A DNA stretch of 64,000 nucleotides from Deefgea piscis (GTDB lineage: Bacteria; Pseudomonadota; Gammaproteobacteria; Burkholderiales; Chitinibacteraceae): NCBI RefSeq assembly GCF_019665785.1, contig NZ_CP081149.1, positions 2,852,001 to 2,916,000 on the forward strand. The letters are read 5' to 3'. The position numbers and the translations under genes were made by a program. Below are positions 28,135 through 37,422 of the stretch, in pieces; positions within the stretch are counted from its first letter, which is position 1; the number at the start of each line of letters is the position of its first letter. The notes beneath the pieces are model-generated. The model worked only from the letters and a program-made list of their open reading frames with translations, was not told the DNA's origin and ran no database searches.

Positions 28135-29073
28135 TTAAGCTTTTAACGCCGCTTCTAATTCAGGAATCACAGTAAATAAATCTGCGACCAAACCATAATC
28201 AGCCACTTGGAAAATAGGTGCATCTGCATCGATATTCACCGCCACAATCACCTTACTGTCCTTAATCCCGCCCACGTGCTGCGCTGCGCCCGAAACGCCA
28301 AAAGCCATATACAGCTCAGGCGCGACTACAGTACCGGTTTGACCAACTTGGCTATCATTGGGTGCCATGCCCGCATCCACCGCTGCGCGAGTCGCACCGA
28401 TGGCCGCACCGAGGACATCAGCCAATGGCGTGAGCGTTGATTTAAAGCCTTCGGCACTACCGAGTGAACGACCACCGCTAATCACCACTCGTGCTGTTGC
28501 CAGCTCTGGGCGATCAAGCTCAACCAAATCGCGGCTCACCCATGTGGTTTGTCCGGTCTCGGCGGTTGCTGTCAACGTTTCCAGTGCCGCAGCACCACCA
28601 GTCGCGGCAACGGCTTCAAACACCGTTGGACGAATCGTCAAAATCCGTAAACCGGCTGGCGCAACAACGGTGGCATTGATATTGCCAGCGTACATCGGCC
28701 GCACAAAGGTCGTGGCATTGATAATTTGAATGACTTCAGACACCATCGCCACATCGAGCAATGCCGCTGCGCGTGGCAATACATTTTTGCCAAAGCTGGT
28801 CGCCGCAGCGATCAATACTGAATAATTTGCGGCGAGCTGCACCAATAAGGGCGTGAGGTTTTCTGCCAAACCATGGGCATAGGCTAGTGCATCAGCATGG
28901 AGTACCTTGCTCACGCCAGCTATTTTTGTGGCCTCGATAGCAATACCCGCTACATCATTGCCAGTAACCAATAAATGGACTTCTTCGCCCAATTGACTTG
29001 CGGCGCTAATCGCAGAACGCGTAGCGGCTTTAATCCCGTGGCTGTCTAATTCAGCAATCACTAAAACGCTCAT
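28135..29073 (-). CDS. etfA: Electron transfer flavoprotein alpha subunit
   Basis: FAD-bearing subunit of ETF, 312 residues. The C-terminal FAD domain has the conserved VVISGGRSLGS segment, then QVGQTG and a YMAFGVSGAAQHVGGI block. Electrons from acyl-CoA and other dehydrogenases pass through ETF to the quinone pool. The start overlaps the etfB stop, so the subunits are co-translated. The ETF-ubiquinone oxidoreductase is encoded divergently just upstream. Confidence 0.96.
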   Translation of the reverse strand: MSVLVIAELDSHGIKAATRSAISAASQLGEEVHLLVTGNDVAGIAIEATKIAGVSKVLHADALAYAHGLAENLTPLLVQLAANYSVLIAAATSFGKNVLPRAAALLDVAMVSEVIQIINATTFVRPMYAGNINATVVAPAGLRILTIRPTVFEAVAATGGAAALETLTATAETGQTTWVSRDLVELDRPELATARVVISGGRSLGSAEGFKSTLTPLADVLGAAIGATRAAVDAGMAPNDSQVGQTGTVVAPELYMAFGVSGAAQHVGGIKDSKVIVAVNIDADAPIFQVADYGLVADLFTVIPELEAALKA

Positions 29074-29816
29074 GGCAACACCTTCTCTGCTCGCAATGCA
29101 GCGACCAACTCAGCCACATTATTCAAAATTTTCCCCGGCTTACGTGCTGGCGGTTCAGCAATCTGCAATACCGTTAACGCCGGTGCGCTGACGGCAAAAT
29201 CGGCAGCAGGCAAAGTTTCAATCGGTTTTTTCTTCGCCATCATTAATGCCGGCAGTTTGATAAAACGCGGCTCATTCAAGCGAAGATCAACAGAAATCAC
29301 CGCAGGCAATTGCAATGACAAGGTTTCCTGACCACCATCGATCTCACGCACCACGGTAGCGCGGCCATCAGCGAGCTGGATATTGGAAGCAAACGTCGCT
29401 TGCGACCAATTTAATAAACCAGCCAGCATTTGCGCCGTTTCAGCTGCGTCATCATCAATCGCTTGCTTACCGGTGAGCACCAAATCTGGCGTTTCACGCC
29501 CTACGATGGCTTGTAAGTATTTAGCCGCAGTTAAAGGCTGCACCACGCTCGGCGTCTCGATCAAAATGGCTCGATCAGCGCCCATTGCCAAAGCGTGACG
29601 TAATACATCCTGATTGGCAGCAGTACCAACCGCCACGACCACCACTTCGCTGGCCACGCCGGCTTCTTTCAAGCGAACCGCGCCTTCGACGGCATTTTCG
29701 TCAAACGGATTGATGCTCATTTTTACGTTGCTCAGCTCGACATCCAAACCGTCTTGCGTTGGCCGTGGCCGGATTTGATAATCAACGACCCGTTTAATGC
29801 TGACTAAAATTTTCAT
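29070..29816 (-). CDS. etfB: Electron transfer flavoprotein beta subunit
   Basis: AMP-binding subunit of ETF, 248 residues from the ATG at 29816, where AGGAAG lies just upstream; the open frame itself extends 36 bases further. The start MKILVSIKRVVDYQI and the NPFDENAVEGAVRLKE and TGKQAIDDDAAET segments are diagnostic. It overlaps etfA by four bases. Confidence 0.96.
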   Translation of the reverse strand: MKILVSIKRVVDYQIRPRPTQDGLDVELSNVKMSINPFDENAVEGAVRLKEAGVASEVVVVAVGTAANQDVLRHALAMGADRAILIETPSVVQPLTAAKYLQAIVGRETPDLVLTGKQAIDDDAAETAQMLAGLLNWSQATFASNIQLADGRATVVREIDGGQETLSLQLPAVISVDLRLNEPRFIKLPALMMAKKKPIETLPAADFAVSAPALTVLQIAEPPARKPGKILNNVAELVAALRAEKVLP

Positions 29817-29972
29817 GGTGCTTCCTGCAGGCTGCGAATTGACAACCATCAACGCGCGCGATTATAGAACAAATGCCATTTTGCAGAAGATTGTATTCGG
29901 CGGTAAACTATATGTAAAACACATTATTATTATAAACATATTCGATTTTACAGATATAGAAGCGAGATTGAG

Positions 29973-31613
29973 ATGCAAGAACGCGACGTCATGGAATACG
30001 ATGTGCTGATTATTGGTGCTGGCCCAGCGGGTTTAAGCTCGGCCATTGCTATAAAGCAGCTCAACCCCGAAATTTCTGTCTGTATTTTGGAAAAAGGCGC
30101 GCAAGTGGGCGCGCATATTTTGTCTGGTGCGGTCATTGATCCTGTTGCGCTCAATCAGCTGATTCCCGATTGGCAACAGCGCGCGCCGCAATTGGCGACC
30201 GCAGTCAACCAAGACGAATTCTTTTTACTTGATGAAGATACCGGTATTAAGATTCCACAAATCTTGCTGCCGCCTCAATTACACAACAATGGCTGTTTTA
30301 TCGTTAAGCTGGGCGAAGTCTGCGCTTGGCTCTCCAGCGAAGCAGAAAACCTAGGCGTTGAAATTTACCCCGGCTTTGCTGCAGCCGAAGTGCTGTATGA
30401 CGATCAAGGCGCCGTCATGGGCGTGGCCGTTGGCGATATGGGCATCAACAAATTAGGCCAACACAAAGCCGATTACGCGCTCGGCATGGCGATTCATGCC
30501 AAATACACGCTGTTTTGCGAAGGCGCGCGCGGCTCACTCGCTGGCGATTTAGAAAACAAATATGATTTACGTAAAGACGCCGATCCACAGCATTTTGGTC
30601 TTGGCGTAAAAGAAGTTTGGCAAGTCAAACCCGAACACCATCACCTTGGCTTAGTGCAACACGCCCAAGGTTGGCCGCTCGACAACAGCACCAGCGGTGG
30701 CGCGTTTATTTACCATTTGCCTGATCATCTGGTGGCGATTGGTTATGTAGTGCACTTGAATTACCAGAATCCGACTTTATCGCCATTCGAAGAATTACAA
30801 CGCTTTAAAACCCACCCTAAAATTCGCGGTACTTTCGCTGGTGCCAAGCGCATTGCTTACGGCGCACGCGCGATTGCCGAAGGTGGACTGCAATCCTTGC
30901 CAAAAATGACCTTCCCTGGCGGCATTTTGCTCGGCTGCTCGGCGGGTTTACTCAATTTTCCACGCATTAAAGGCACCCACAACGCCATGCTGTCGGGCAT
31001 GTTGGCCGCCCCAGCCATTGTCGACGCCATTACCAATGATCGGCAGCGCGATGAACTGATTGCTTTTAATACCGCCTTTGCGCAATCGAGTATTTGGCAA
31101 GAACTACAACAAGTGCGCAATATCAAACCAGCGATTTCTAAACTCGGTACGCTAGCGGGCACGATGTATGCCGGTGCAGAACTTTGGCTATCTAAGCTAG
31201 GGATCAATACCCCTTGGACATTACGCCACAGTACGCCTGACAATGCCACGCTCAAACGCCTCAACAGTGTCGCAGCGATTCATTACCCGAAACCCGATGG
31301 CGTACTGACGTTCAATAGGCTTGATTCTTTAATGCTGGCTAATGTCTCGCACGATCACGATCAACCCAGCCATTTGCAATTACGCGATACTTTAATACCG
31401 ATTACCGTCAATCTGGCCCAGTATGGATCACCAGAAAGCCATTACTGCCCTGCTGGCGTGTATGAAATTATTCAACACAACAACGCCCCAGCCTTACAAA
31501 TCAACGCGCAAAATTGCTTACATTGCAAAACCTGCGACATCAAAGACCCACAGCAAAATATCCATTGGGTGCCACCCGAAGGTGGCGGCGGACCGCTATA
31601 TACCGGCATGTAG
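29973..31613 (+). CDS. ETF-ubiquinone oxidoreductase
   Basis: Inner-membrane-associated flavoprotein of 546 residues that passes electrons from ETF to ubiquinone. The N-terminal FAD motif is IIGAGPAGLSSAIA. A ubiquinone-binding helix region lies in the middle. The C-terminal 4Fe-4S cluster ligands are in YCPAG and in CLHCKTCDIKDP. It is divergent from etfBA with about 155 bases between, so the pathway is locally complete. ATG 29991 is an alternative start. Confidence 0.95.
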   Translation: MQERDVMEYDVLIIGAGPAGLSSAIAIKQLNPEISVCILEKGAQVGAHILSGAVIDPVALNQLIPDWQQRAPQLATAVNQDEFFLLDEDTGIKIPQILLPPQLHNNGCFIVKLGEVCAWLSSEAENLGVEIYPGFAAAEVLYDDQGAVMGVAVGDMGINKLGQHKADYALGMAIHAKYTLFCEGARGSLAGDLENKYDLRKDADPQHFGLGVKEVWQVKPEHHHLGLVQHAQGWPLDNSTSGGAFIYHLPDHLVAIGYVVHLNYQNPTLSPFEELQRFKTHPKIRGTFAGAKRIAYGARAIAEGGLQSLPKMTFPGGILLGCSAGLLNFPRIKGTHNAMLSGMLAAPAIVDAITNDRQRDELIAFNTAFAQSSIWQELQQVRNIKPAISKLGTLAGTMYAGAELWLSKLGINTPWTLRHSTPDNATLKRLNSVAAIHYPKPDGVLTFNRLDSLMLANVSHDHDQPSHLQLRDTLIPITVNLAQYGSPESHYCPAGVYEIIQHNNAPALQINAQNCLHCKTCDIKDPQQNIHWVPPEGGGGPLYTGM

Positions 31614-31660
31614 TATTTTATTATGGCTCATATCTAATATGGGCCATATTTACATACCCA

Positions 31661-31939
31661 TCATTCAGGCTTTTTATTCCTGCGTAAATCAAAATAAATT
31701 TTCATCACCAGTACCGCCCCTGCCAGCGCCAAAGTCACTGAATTGGCCAAAATCAACGGCCAATCACCGAGCATAAAGCCATACACCAGCCATAAACTCA
31801 CCCCAGTAACAAAAATCAAATACATTCCTAAAGAAATGTCTTTTGCCGAACGGCTACGCCAAACCTGCCACACTTGCGGCACAAAGGCGATCGTGGTGCA
31901 TAGCGCGGCGGACATGCCAATTAAACTCAATAAATTCAT
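31661..31939 (-). CDS. SemiSWEET-type sugar transporter
   Basis: A 92-residue membrane protein with three hydrophobic helices. The PQ-loop motif FVPQVWQVW is in the first helix. One three-helix bundle of this kind dimerises to form a sugar channel in SemiSWEETs. The charged tail (RRNKK) is at the C-terminus. The substrate is unknown. It is convergent with the ETF-QO gene. Confidence 0.87.
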   Translation of the reverse strand: MNLLSLIGMSAALCTTIAFVPQVWQVWRSRSAKDISLGMYLIFVTGVSLWLVYGFMLGDWPLILANSVTLALAGAVLVMKIYFDLRRNKKPE

Positions 31940-32035
31940 CGATCAATACTCACTCAATGGATTGGCAATTCAGTCGCGCAAAGTACTTTTAAACTCTGCG
32001 CCGCAAACAACTCGTACATTCGCCCGACTTGCCAT

Positions 32036-32061
32036 AAAAAAACGGCGCTCTGCGCGCCGTT
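32036..32061 (-). terminator. asd terminator
   Basis: On the minus strand the hairpin AACGGCGCGCAGAGCGCCGTT is followed by seven T, about 20 bases after the asd stop. Confidence 0.85.
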
Positions 32062-32079
32062 ATCTTGAAAAGCTAAACC

Positions 32080-33186
32080 TTACTTAGCCAGCAAAATCCG
32101 CAACATGCGGCGCAGAGGCTCAGCAGCACCCCAAAGTAATTGGTCACCAATTACAAATGCGCTGATGTATTCTGGTCCCATATTCAATTTACGTACGCGA
32201 CCAACGCCAATATCGAGCTTGCCAGTGATTTGCGCTGGAATCAGCTCTTTCACGGTGATTTCGCGATCGTTCGGCACCCATTTCACCCAATCGTTGCCCG
32301 ATTTGATAATCGATTCGATTTCTGCGAGTGGCAGGTCTTTTTTCAGTTTGATCGTCAACGCGAGGCTGTGGCAACGCATCGCACCAATCCGCACGCACAA
32401 ACCATCGACTGGAATCGTGGCGTCAGAACCGAGAATTTTGTTCACTTCGGCTTGGCCTTTCCATTCTTCTTTAGATTGACCGTTATCGAGTTGCTTGTCG
32501 ATCCACGGGATCAAACCACCAGCGAGTGGCGCACCGAAAAATTCAGTCGGTACATCGTTTGAAATGGTATGCGCGACTTTTTTATCGATTTCTAAAATCG
32601 CAGAAGCTGGCGTTGCAAGCTCATCGGCCACGGCGTTGTACACCACGCCCATGCCTTTAAGCAATTCACGCATGTGGTTAGCGCCGCCGCCTGAAGCCGC
32701 TTGGTACGTCATTGACGAAACCCAGTCGACCAAACCCGCTTTAAACAAACCGCCCATGCCCATTAGCATGATCGAGTTGGTACAGTTGCCGCCGATGTAG
32801 TTTTTTACGCCACGGGCCAGTGCGCCTTGGATTACGTCGTCATTTACTGGATCGAGCACGATGACGGCATTGTCTTCCATACGCAAGGTAGAAGCCGCGT
32901 CAATCCAGTAGCCTTCCCAGCCGCTAGCGCGTAATTTTGGGAATACTTCGGTGGTGTAGTCGCCGCCTTGGCAAGAAATAATCACGTCCATTGCCGCCAA
33001 TTGGCTAATATCGTTGGCATCTTGCAAGGTGCCAGCGTCTTTACCAAAATTAGGTGCGGCTTGGCCTGCTTGCGACGTTGTGAAGAAAACTGGATCGATC
33101 ACATCGAAATCTTTTTCTTCTTGCATACGTTGCATCAGAACCGAACCCACCATACCGCGCCAACCGACTAGACCCACCCGTTTCAT
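32080..33186 (-). CDS. asd: Aspartate-semialdehyde dehydrogenase
   Basis: NADPH-dependent reduction of aspartyl phosphate in lysine, threonine, methionine and diaminopimelate synthesis. It is 368 residues from ATG 33186, which gives the standard [17 protein letters not shown] start; the open frame extends eight codons more. The active-site Cys lies in [10 protein letters not shown], and the catalytic His in [11 protein letters not shown]. It belongs to the Gram-negative group with the long insertion. Confidence 0.96.
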   Translation of the reverse strand: MKRVGLVGWRGMVGSVLMQRMQEEKDFDVIDPVFFTTSQAGQAAPNFGKDAGTLQDANDISQLAAMDVIISCQGGDYTTEVFPKLRASGWEGYWIDAASTLRMEDNAVIVLDPVNDDVIQGALARGVKNYIGGNCTNSIMLMGMGGLFKAGLVDWVSSMTYQAASGGGANHMRELLKGMGVVYNAVADELATPASAILEIDKKVAHTISNDVPTEFFGAPLAGGLIPWIDKQLDNGQSKEEWKGQAEVNKILGSDATIPVDGLCVRIGAMRCHSLALTIKLKKDLPLAEIESIIKSGNDWVKWVPNDREITVKELIPAQITGKLDIGVGRVRKLNMGPEYISAFVIGDQLLWGAAEPLRRMLRILLAK

Positions 33187-33381
33187 GATTACATCCTTTA
33201 GCGACAACAATTAATTAATTCGAGTCTTAGATATTAGTGAAATTCCGTATGCCTGACTAGACAGCAAAGCCAATTAAGCGCGCTTTTACCCAATTTAAAT
33301 GTTTCCAAACGTACCTTCACAGTGCAGCATGCCCAGCCAATCGGCGTTAAAATTGGGCTTTTGCGATCAAAGAGGACTCCG

Positions 33382-33831
33382 GTGCGCGTTTTAATTCAAA
33401 GAGTCAAACAAGCCCAAGTCGATGTTGGCCACGAAACCGTCGGCCAAATCAATGCCGGTTTATTACTGCTGGTTGGCGTTACGCATGAAGATGGTGCGGC
33501 AGACATCCAATGGCTGGTGAATAAAATCGCCAATTTACGGCTTTTTGATGATGAAGACGGCGTGATGAATTTATCCATTCTGGATGTGGGCGCTGACGTA
33601 TTGGCGGTTAGTCAATTTACGCTGTTTGGTAATGTCAAAAAAGGCAATCGACCCAGTTGGGGCGAGGCAGCTCCAGGGCCAATCAGTCAGCCAATATTTG
33701 ATGAATTCGTTCGCCAGCTCAGCGCCAAGCTGGCCAAGCCAGTGCCGACGGGGCGATTTGGTGCTGATATGCAGGTCGCTTTAATCAATGACGGCCCAAT
33801 CACTTTATTGATTGATAGCAAAGCGCCCTAA
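33382..33831 (+). CDS. dtd: D-aminoacyl-tRNA deacylase
   Basis: Removes D-amino acids and mischarged glycine from tRNA. The protein is 149 residues from the GTG at 33382, which has AGAGGA upstream; the open frame extends further left, but [13 protein letters not shown] is the normal N-terminus. The motifs SQFTLFG and [10 protein letters not shown], whose Gly-Pro dipeptide forms the chiral pocket, are intact. Confidence 0.95.
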   Translation: MRVLIQRVKQAQVDVGHETVGQINAGLLLLVGVTHEDGAADIQWLVNKIANLRLFDDEDGVMNLSILDVGADVLAVSQFTLFGNVKKGNRPSWGEAAPGPISQPIFDEFVRQLSAKLAKPVPTGRFGADMQVALINDGPITLLIDSKAP

Positions 33832-33941
33832 ATAAGGCTTTACCCGTACTTGACCGAAGCAACATGCCAAGTGCAGAATGACCTTAGCGCCGATTTGAAA
33901 CCCAGCTTGCGGGCGCTTTATAAATACTCGCTAAAGCGTGC

Positions 33942-33966
33942 AAAACCCACTGCACGTGGGTTTTTT
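33942..33966 (+). terminator. dtd terminator
   Basis: The stem AACCCAC / GTGGGTT with a four-base loop is followed by a T run, about 110 bases after the dtd stop. Confidence 0.8.
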
Positions 33967-34026
33967 GTTTTTTGCGCCAATTAATCGACAAATTGCGGGG
34001 CGCGTTCGAAATGCCGCTAAAGCGTC

Positions 34027-34057
34027 GGTGATTCAATCCAACAAACAGAATCACCGG
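34027..34057 (+). promoter_or_regulatory. Leader hairpin before the small ORF and MATE gene
   Basis: CGGTGATT at 34027-34034 pairs with AATCACCG at 34050-34057. It lies just ahead of the ribosome site of the small ORF and lacks a T run, so it is not a normal terminator. Its role is unknown. Confidence 0.35.
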
Positions 34058-34079
34058 CGAGTTTCTTAGGAGCTTGCCC

Positions 34080-34391
34080 ATGTATGATTGTTTAGAAGCA
34101 ACCACGATCAGCCCCCCAGCACCAACGGGATTACGCAAAAACCGCCGCCTTAACTTTGACAGGTATCGCGAGCACCACTGTTTACAGCTTCGCGCTGCGC
34201 CCTATACCGGTCCGCAATCATTAATTCGGGCGTTTGCTGCAGCGCAAAGCTTACACCTACCAACGCATAATTTACCCGATGGTAGTTTATTAATTTTGGA
34301 TTTGCTTTGTACTGAAGCCTTATTGTTTCAACGCCGCTTTCCTGATTTATTGGCCATTTATGAGCCAGCACGCCCCATTCCCAAAGGATAG
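34080..34391 (+). CDS. Small hypothetical protein coupled to MATE exporter
   Basis: A 103-residue, soluble, Leu/Pro/Arg-rich protein with no recognisable domain. ATG 34080 follows TTAGGAG at a good distance, and the stop lies two bases before the MATE start, so co-translation is likely. The open frame begins with TTG at 34074. A long open frame also exists on the opposite strand, but the ribosome site and coupling favour this strand. It may be a small regulator or a lineage-specific gene. Confidence 0.55.
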   Translation: MYDCLEATTISPPAPTGLRKNRRLNFDRYREHHCLQLRAAPYTGPQSLIRAFAAAQSLHLPTHNLPDGSLLILDLLCTEALLFQRRFPDLLAIYEPARPIPKG

Positions 34392-34393
34392 CA

Positions 34394-35752
34394 ATGCCCC
34401 GTTTGCAAGACGTTAAAGCCACCTGGATTCTCGCATGGCCGATTATGATCGGCCAACTCGCTCAAACTGGCACTGGCTTTGTCGATGCCGTTATGGCCGG
34501 ACATTTATCGGCTGGAGATTTGGCCGCAGTTTCAGTCGGCACGTCGATTTGGAGCGTGATGATTGTCACCATGTTTGGCTTATTGATTGCAATTAGCCCG
34601 ATGGCGTCGCAAAAAGTTGGCGCTAAGGCGTGGCATGAAATCCCATCGTTAACACAACAAGCCTTATATCAAGGGCTGTTTATCGCCCTGATCATGATGC
34701 TCATCGCGCATAGCTTGCTGCCGATTTTTACGCATATTGGTTTAGCGCCCGATGTGGCCGAAAAAGGCAGTCGCTTTTTAGCGGTAATTTCATGGGGATT
34801 TCCGGCGGTAGCGATTGCGCGAGTATTGTATGGCTATAGCTCATGCTTAAATCAAACCAAGCCAATGATGGTGATTTCGATTATTGCGCTAGTGCTCAAT
34901 ATTCCCGCCAACTACGTGTTAATTTATGGTGAATGGGGATTTCCAGAGTTAGGCGCAGTAGGCTGCGCTTGGGCTACTGCAATGTGTATGTGGTTTAGCG
35001 CCATCATGTGGATTATCTGGATACGCATTTCGCCGATTTATCGAGATACGCACCCGTTTCGACATATCGAAGGTCTACGTCTACAGACGCAAAAACAATT
35101 GGCCAAGTTGGCCATTCCGATCGGCATTATGTTTTTTGTTGAATCGAGTGCGTTTAGTTTGATTGCCCTGTTGCTGGCCAAGTTAGGTACCACCACCGTG
35201 GCATCGCATCAAATTGCGCTCAATTTTTCTTCGCTGACTTTTATGATTCCATTGGCCATTAGCACCGCCCTCACCGTTCGCGTGGGACAAGCCGTTGGCG
35301 CTGGCGATTTTAAGCTGGCACGCTTTATTGGTGAGACTGGGATTTACCTAGGCTTTATCTTGGCGATTATTTCTGGCTGCATGATTATTCTATTTCGCAG
35401 CACGATTGCGGCTTGGTATACCAGCGATCCAGCGGTAATTTTACTCGCAGCCAAATTGCTATTGTTGTCGGGATTTTTCCAATTTTCGGACGCCACTCAG
35501 ATTGTGGTTGCAGGTGTATTGCGGGGTTATAAATCAACGCGTATGCCGTTGATGATCCACTTAACGGCATTTTGGGTGATTGGTATTCCGCTCGGCTATG
35601 CGCTAACGTTTGGTGTCGGTCCATTTAGCCCGCAAGGACCAGCAGGCTATTGGCTGGCGCTAGTGATTGCGCTGACGTTTGCGGCGATTGCGCTGTATGT
35701 GTTTTTTAGACGCATCAGTGTGCGAGCACTGCATACGGGTATATCAAGCTAG
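34394..35752 (+). CDS. MATE family multidrug efflux transporter (NorM-like)
   Basis: Inner-membrane cation-coupled drug antiporter of 452 residues with about twelve membrane helices in two similar halves. The N-terminal WPIMIGQLAQTGTGFVDAVMAG is typical of the NorM group, and VRVGQAVGAG recurs in the second half. Substrates are likely cationic dyes and fluoroquinolones, by family analogy. It lies two bases after the small ORF. Confidence 0.93.
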   Translation: MPRLQDVKATWILAWPIMIGQLAQTGTGFVDAVMAGHLSAGDLAAVSVGTSIWSVMIVTMFGLLIAISPMASQKVGAKAWHEIPSLTQQALYQGLFIALIMMLIAHSLLPIFTHIGLAPDVAEKGSRFLAVISWGFPAVAIARVLYGYSSCLNQTKPMMVISIIALVLNIPANYVLIYGEWGFPELGAVGCAWATAMCMWFSAIMWIIWIRISPIYRDTHPFRHIEGLRLQTQKQLAKLAIPIGIMFFVESSAFSLIALLLAKLGTTTVASHQIALNFSSLTFMIPLAISTALTVRVGQAVGAGDFKLARFIGETGIYLGFILAIISGCMIILFRSTIAAWYTSDPAVILLAAKLLLLSGFFQFSDATQIVVAGVLRGYKSTRMPLMIHLTAFWVIGIPLGYALTFGVGPFSPQGPAGYWLALVIALTFAAIALYVFFRRISVRALHTGISS

Positions 35753-35797
35753 TGCTTTATCGCTAAAGGCTAGAGAGCAATACCATGCATAGTTGGG

Positions 35798-35875
35798 ATT
35801 GTTCAGATTCAGTGTGATGGTTTTAAGTCCCAGCTCGACGAGCACGGCAATGCACAACTAAGTAATCTGAACAAT
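35798..35875. repeat. 12-bp inverted repeat in the MATE/ubiX convergent gap
   Basis: ATTGTTCAGATT at 35798-35809 faces its exact complement at 35864-35875. A second small hairpin AATGCC / GGCATT follows at 35873-35891. There is no coding frame between. It may act as a two-way transcription barrier, although T runs are poor. Confidence 0.5.
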
Positions 35876-35895
35876 GCCTTATCGCGGCATTGACC

Positions 35896-36498
35896 TCAGG
35901 CCTCGCCCCAGCGCTGCATGAGTTGATGCGGTACCGCCAGCTGGTCTAAAATTCGCGCCACGACAAAATCGACTAAATCTTCTATGGATTGCGGGTGATG
36001 ATAAAACCCTGGATTGGGCGGTAAAATCACCACACCAAGGCGCGATAATTTCAGCATATGCTCTAGATGAATCGCTGAAAATGGCGTTTCGCGCGGTACA
36101 ATAATCAGCGTTTTACGCTCTTTAATCATCACATCAGCCGCACGCTCAAGTAGATTATCTGACGCGCCATTGGCAATCGCCGACAAAGCGCCCATGGTAC
36201 ACGGCACCACCACCATACCATCCCCAGGATTACTGCCCGAAGCCATCGGTGCAAACCATTCTTGCTGACCATAAACCTGTAACTGCTCTGCAGTTACGCC
36301 ATACTGCGCGCGCAGTAATTCGGCCAAATCCGCAGCGCGGCTAGGCCAAGTTAAATTCAGCTCTTGTTTGGCGACAATTTGCGCCACTTGGGTATATACC
36401 AAACGCACGTTACAACCTGCCGACAGCAAGCACTCTAGCGTGCGTAATCCATAAGGCAAACCGGATGCGCCAGTAAAAGCCAGCGTAATTGTCTTCAT
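35896..36498 (-). CDS. ubiX: Flavin prenyltransferase UbiX
   Basis: Joins a dimethylallyl group to FMN, giving the prenyl-FMN cofactor of UbiD-type decarboxylases in ubiquinone synthesis. It is 200 residues, the family length. The FMN-binding TGASGLPYGLRTL is at the N-terminus. VVPCTMGALSAIANGASDNLLERAADV and the RETPFSAIHLEHML segment are characteristic. The start overlaps the stop of the membrane gene upstream by four bases. No ubiD is in the window. Confidence 0.95.
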   Translation of the reverse strand: MKTITLAFTGASGLPYGLRTLECLLSAGCNVRLVYTQVAQIVAKQELNLTWPSRAADLAELLRAQYGVTAEQLQVYGQQEWFAPMASGSNPGDGMVVVPCTMGALSAIANGASDNLLERAADVMIKERKTLIIVPRETPFSAIHLEHMLKLSRLGVVILPPNPGFYHHPQSIEDLVDFVVARILDQLAVPHQLMQRWGEA

Positions 36499-37034
36499 TG
36501 TGTCGTATCCACAGCAGGGTGAGTTCGCAATAAATGAGTGGCAATCAAACCATTCACCACGCCAAAAATAATGGCCATTGCCAATAGTAAAGGAATTAAA
36601 ACAAAAATGCCGTTATGCGGAATTAACCATAAACGAGCAATCAGCAGCTGGCCGACTAAATGCGCTAAAGCCGAGCACAGTGACCAAGTCACCAAGCCAA
36701 AATAACGCTGCGGCAAATATTGCGCGAAGGCCAAGGCCAGCACACTGGCAACGCCGCCCGCCAAACTTAAAGCAAAACCGGGGGAAAATACCCCACCGAG
36801 GACCAGACTCGCGCCTAAGATGCGCAACATCGACACCCACGCCGCTGCCGACCAACCCAAACGCTGTAAAGCGATCAAGGTGACAATATTGGCTAGCCCT
36901 GGTTTAAAGCCCGGAATGGGCGATGGAATCCCCGATTCAATCACCGCCAACACAATGGCGCACGCGGCAAAGCGAGCAATTTGCTCGTCGGTACTGCTGA
37001 CATTTAAAGTGATTTTAGTAGCTGAGACTGTCAT
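36495..37034 (-). CDS. Gx transporter family membrane protein
   Basis: A 179-residue protein with about five membrane helices. The pattern ESGIPSPIPGFKPGLANIVTL is the signature of the family often labelled heptaprenyl diphosphate synthase component I. Current views treat it as an ECF-type or Gx transporter S-component-like membrane protein rather than a synthase. ATG 37034 is chosen over the longer frame to 37094; it overlaps the NusG_II gene by 20 bases. In other bacteria this family and NusG_II proteins are found together. It is coupled to ubiX downstream. Confidence 0.82.
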   Translation of the reverse strand: MTVSATKITLNVSSTDEQIARFAACAIVLAVIESGIPSPIPGFKPGLANIVTLIALQRLGWSAAAWVSMLRILGASLVLGGVFSPGFALSLAGGVASVLALAFAQYLPQRYFGLVTWSLCSALAHLVGQLLIARLWLIPHNGIFVLIPLLLAMAIIFGVVNGLIATHLLRTHPAVDTTQ

Positions 37035-37422
37035 AACTGGCAGGACGCTGACCGACGAGTTCAATACTGGTGCGATTGGGCAAGCAAATGGCACTTTGCC
37101 CCACCTGAGTCAACCATCCAGCCCGCACACAATATTGGCGCGGGCTTGGATCGCTAGCGATCCGTGCACGGCCTGCGGCCACCTCGATCGTGGTTTTACC
37201 AAGCGGGCCATCAATGGCCAAGGTGCGCGCTGCGGCTAAATCTAATTCGGCATACAGTTGGCCATCTTGAAAAATCTTAACGCGCGTTGCCCCAGCCTGT
37301 GACCAACATAAGGGGGTGATCACCCCCCACAGCAGTAAAAAAACACCGATCACCACATAATCACCTGAGCGCAATAAACTCAGCCAATCTCGCCATGATT
37401 TAGCTGCGCTGATGTTGTTCAC
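37015..37422 (-). CDS. NusG domain II-containing membrane-anchored protein
   Basis: A 135-residue protein with one N-terminal membrane helix (about residues 20-42) and a periplasmic NusG_II-type beta domain (VKIFQDGQLYAELDL, then PLGKTTIEVAAGRARI). The conserved ending YCVRAGWLTQVGQSAICLPNRTSIEL is typical. It starts with GTG at 37422, inside the 3' end of rapZ. Function is unknown; the fixed partner in genomes is the Gx transporter-like gene, which follows here. Confidence 0.83.
   Translation of the reverse strand: MNNISAAKSWRDWLSLLRSGDYVVIGVFLLLWGVITPLCWSQAGATRVKIFQDGQLYAELDLAAARTLAIDGPLGKTTIEVAAGRARIASDPSPRQYCVRAGWLTQVGQSAICLPNRTSIELVGQRPASYDSLSY

Noticed and set aside
33884..34138. 84-residue minus-strand frame between dtd and the small ORF
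   Set aside because: It runs through the dtd terminator and the leader hairpin and resembles no protein.
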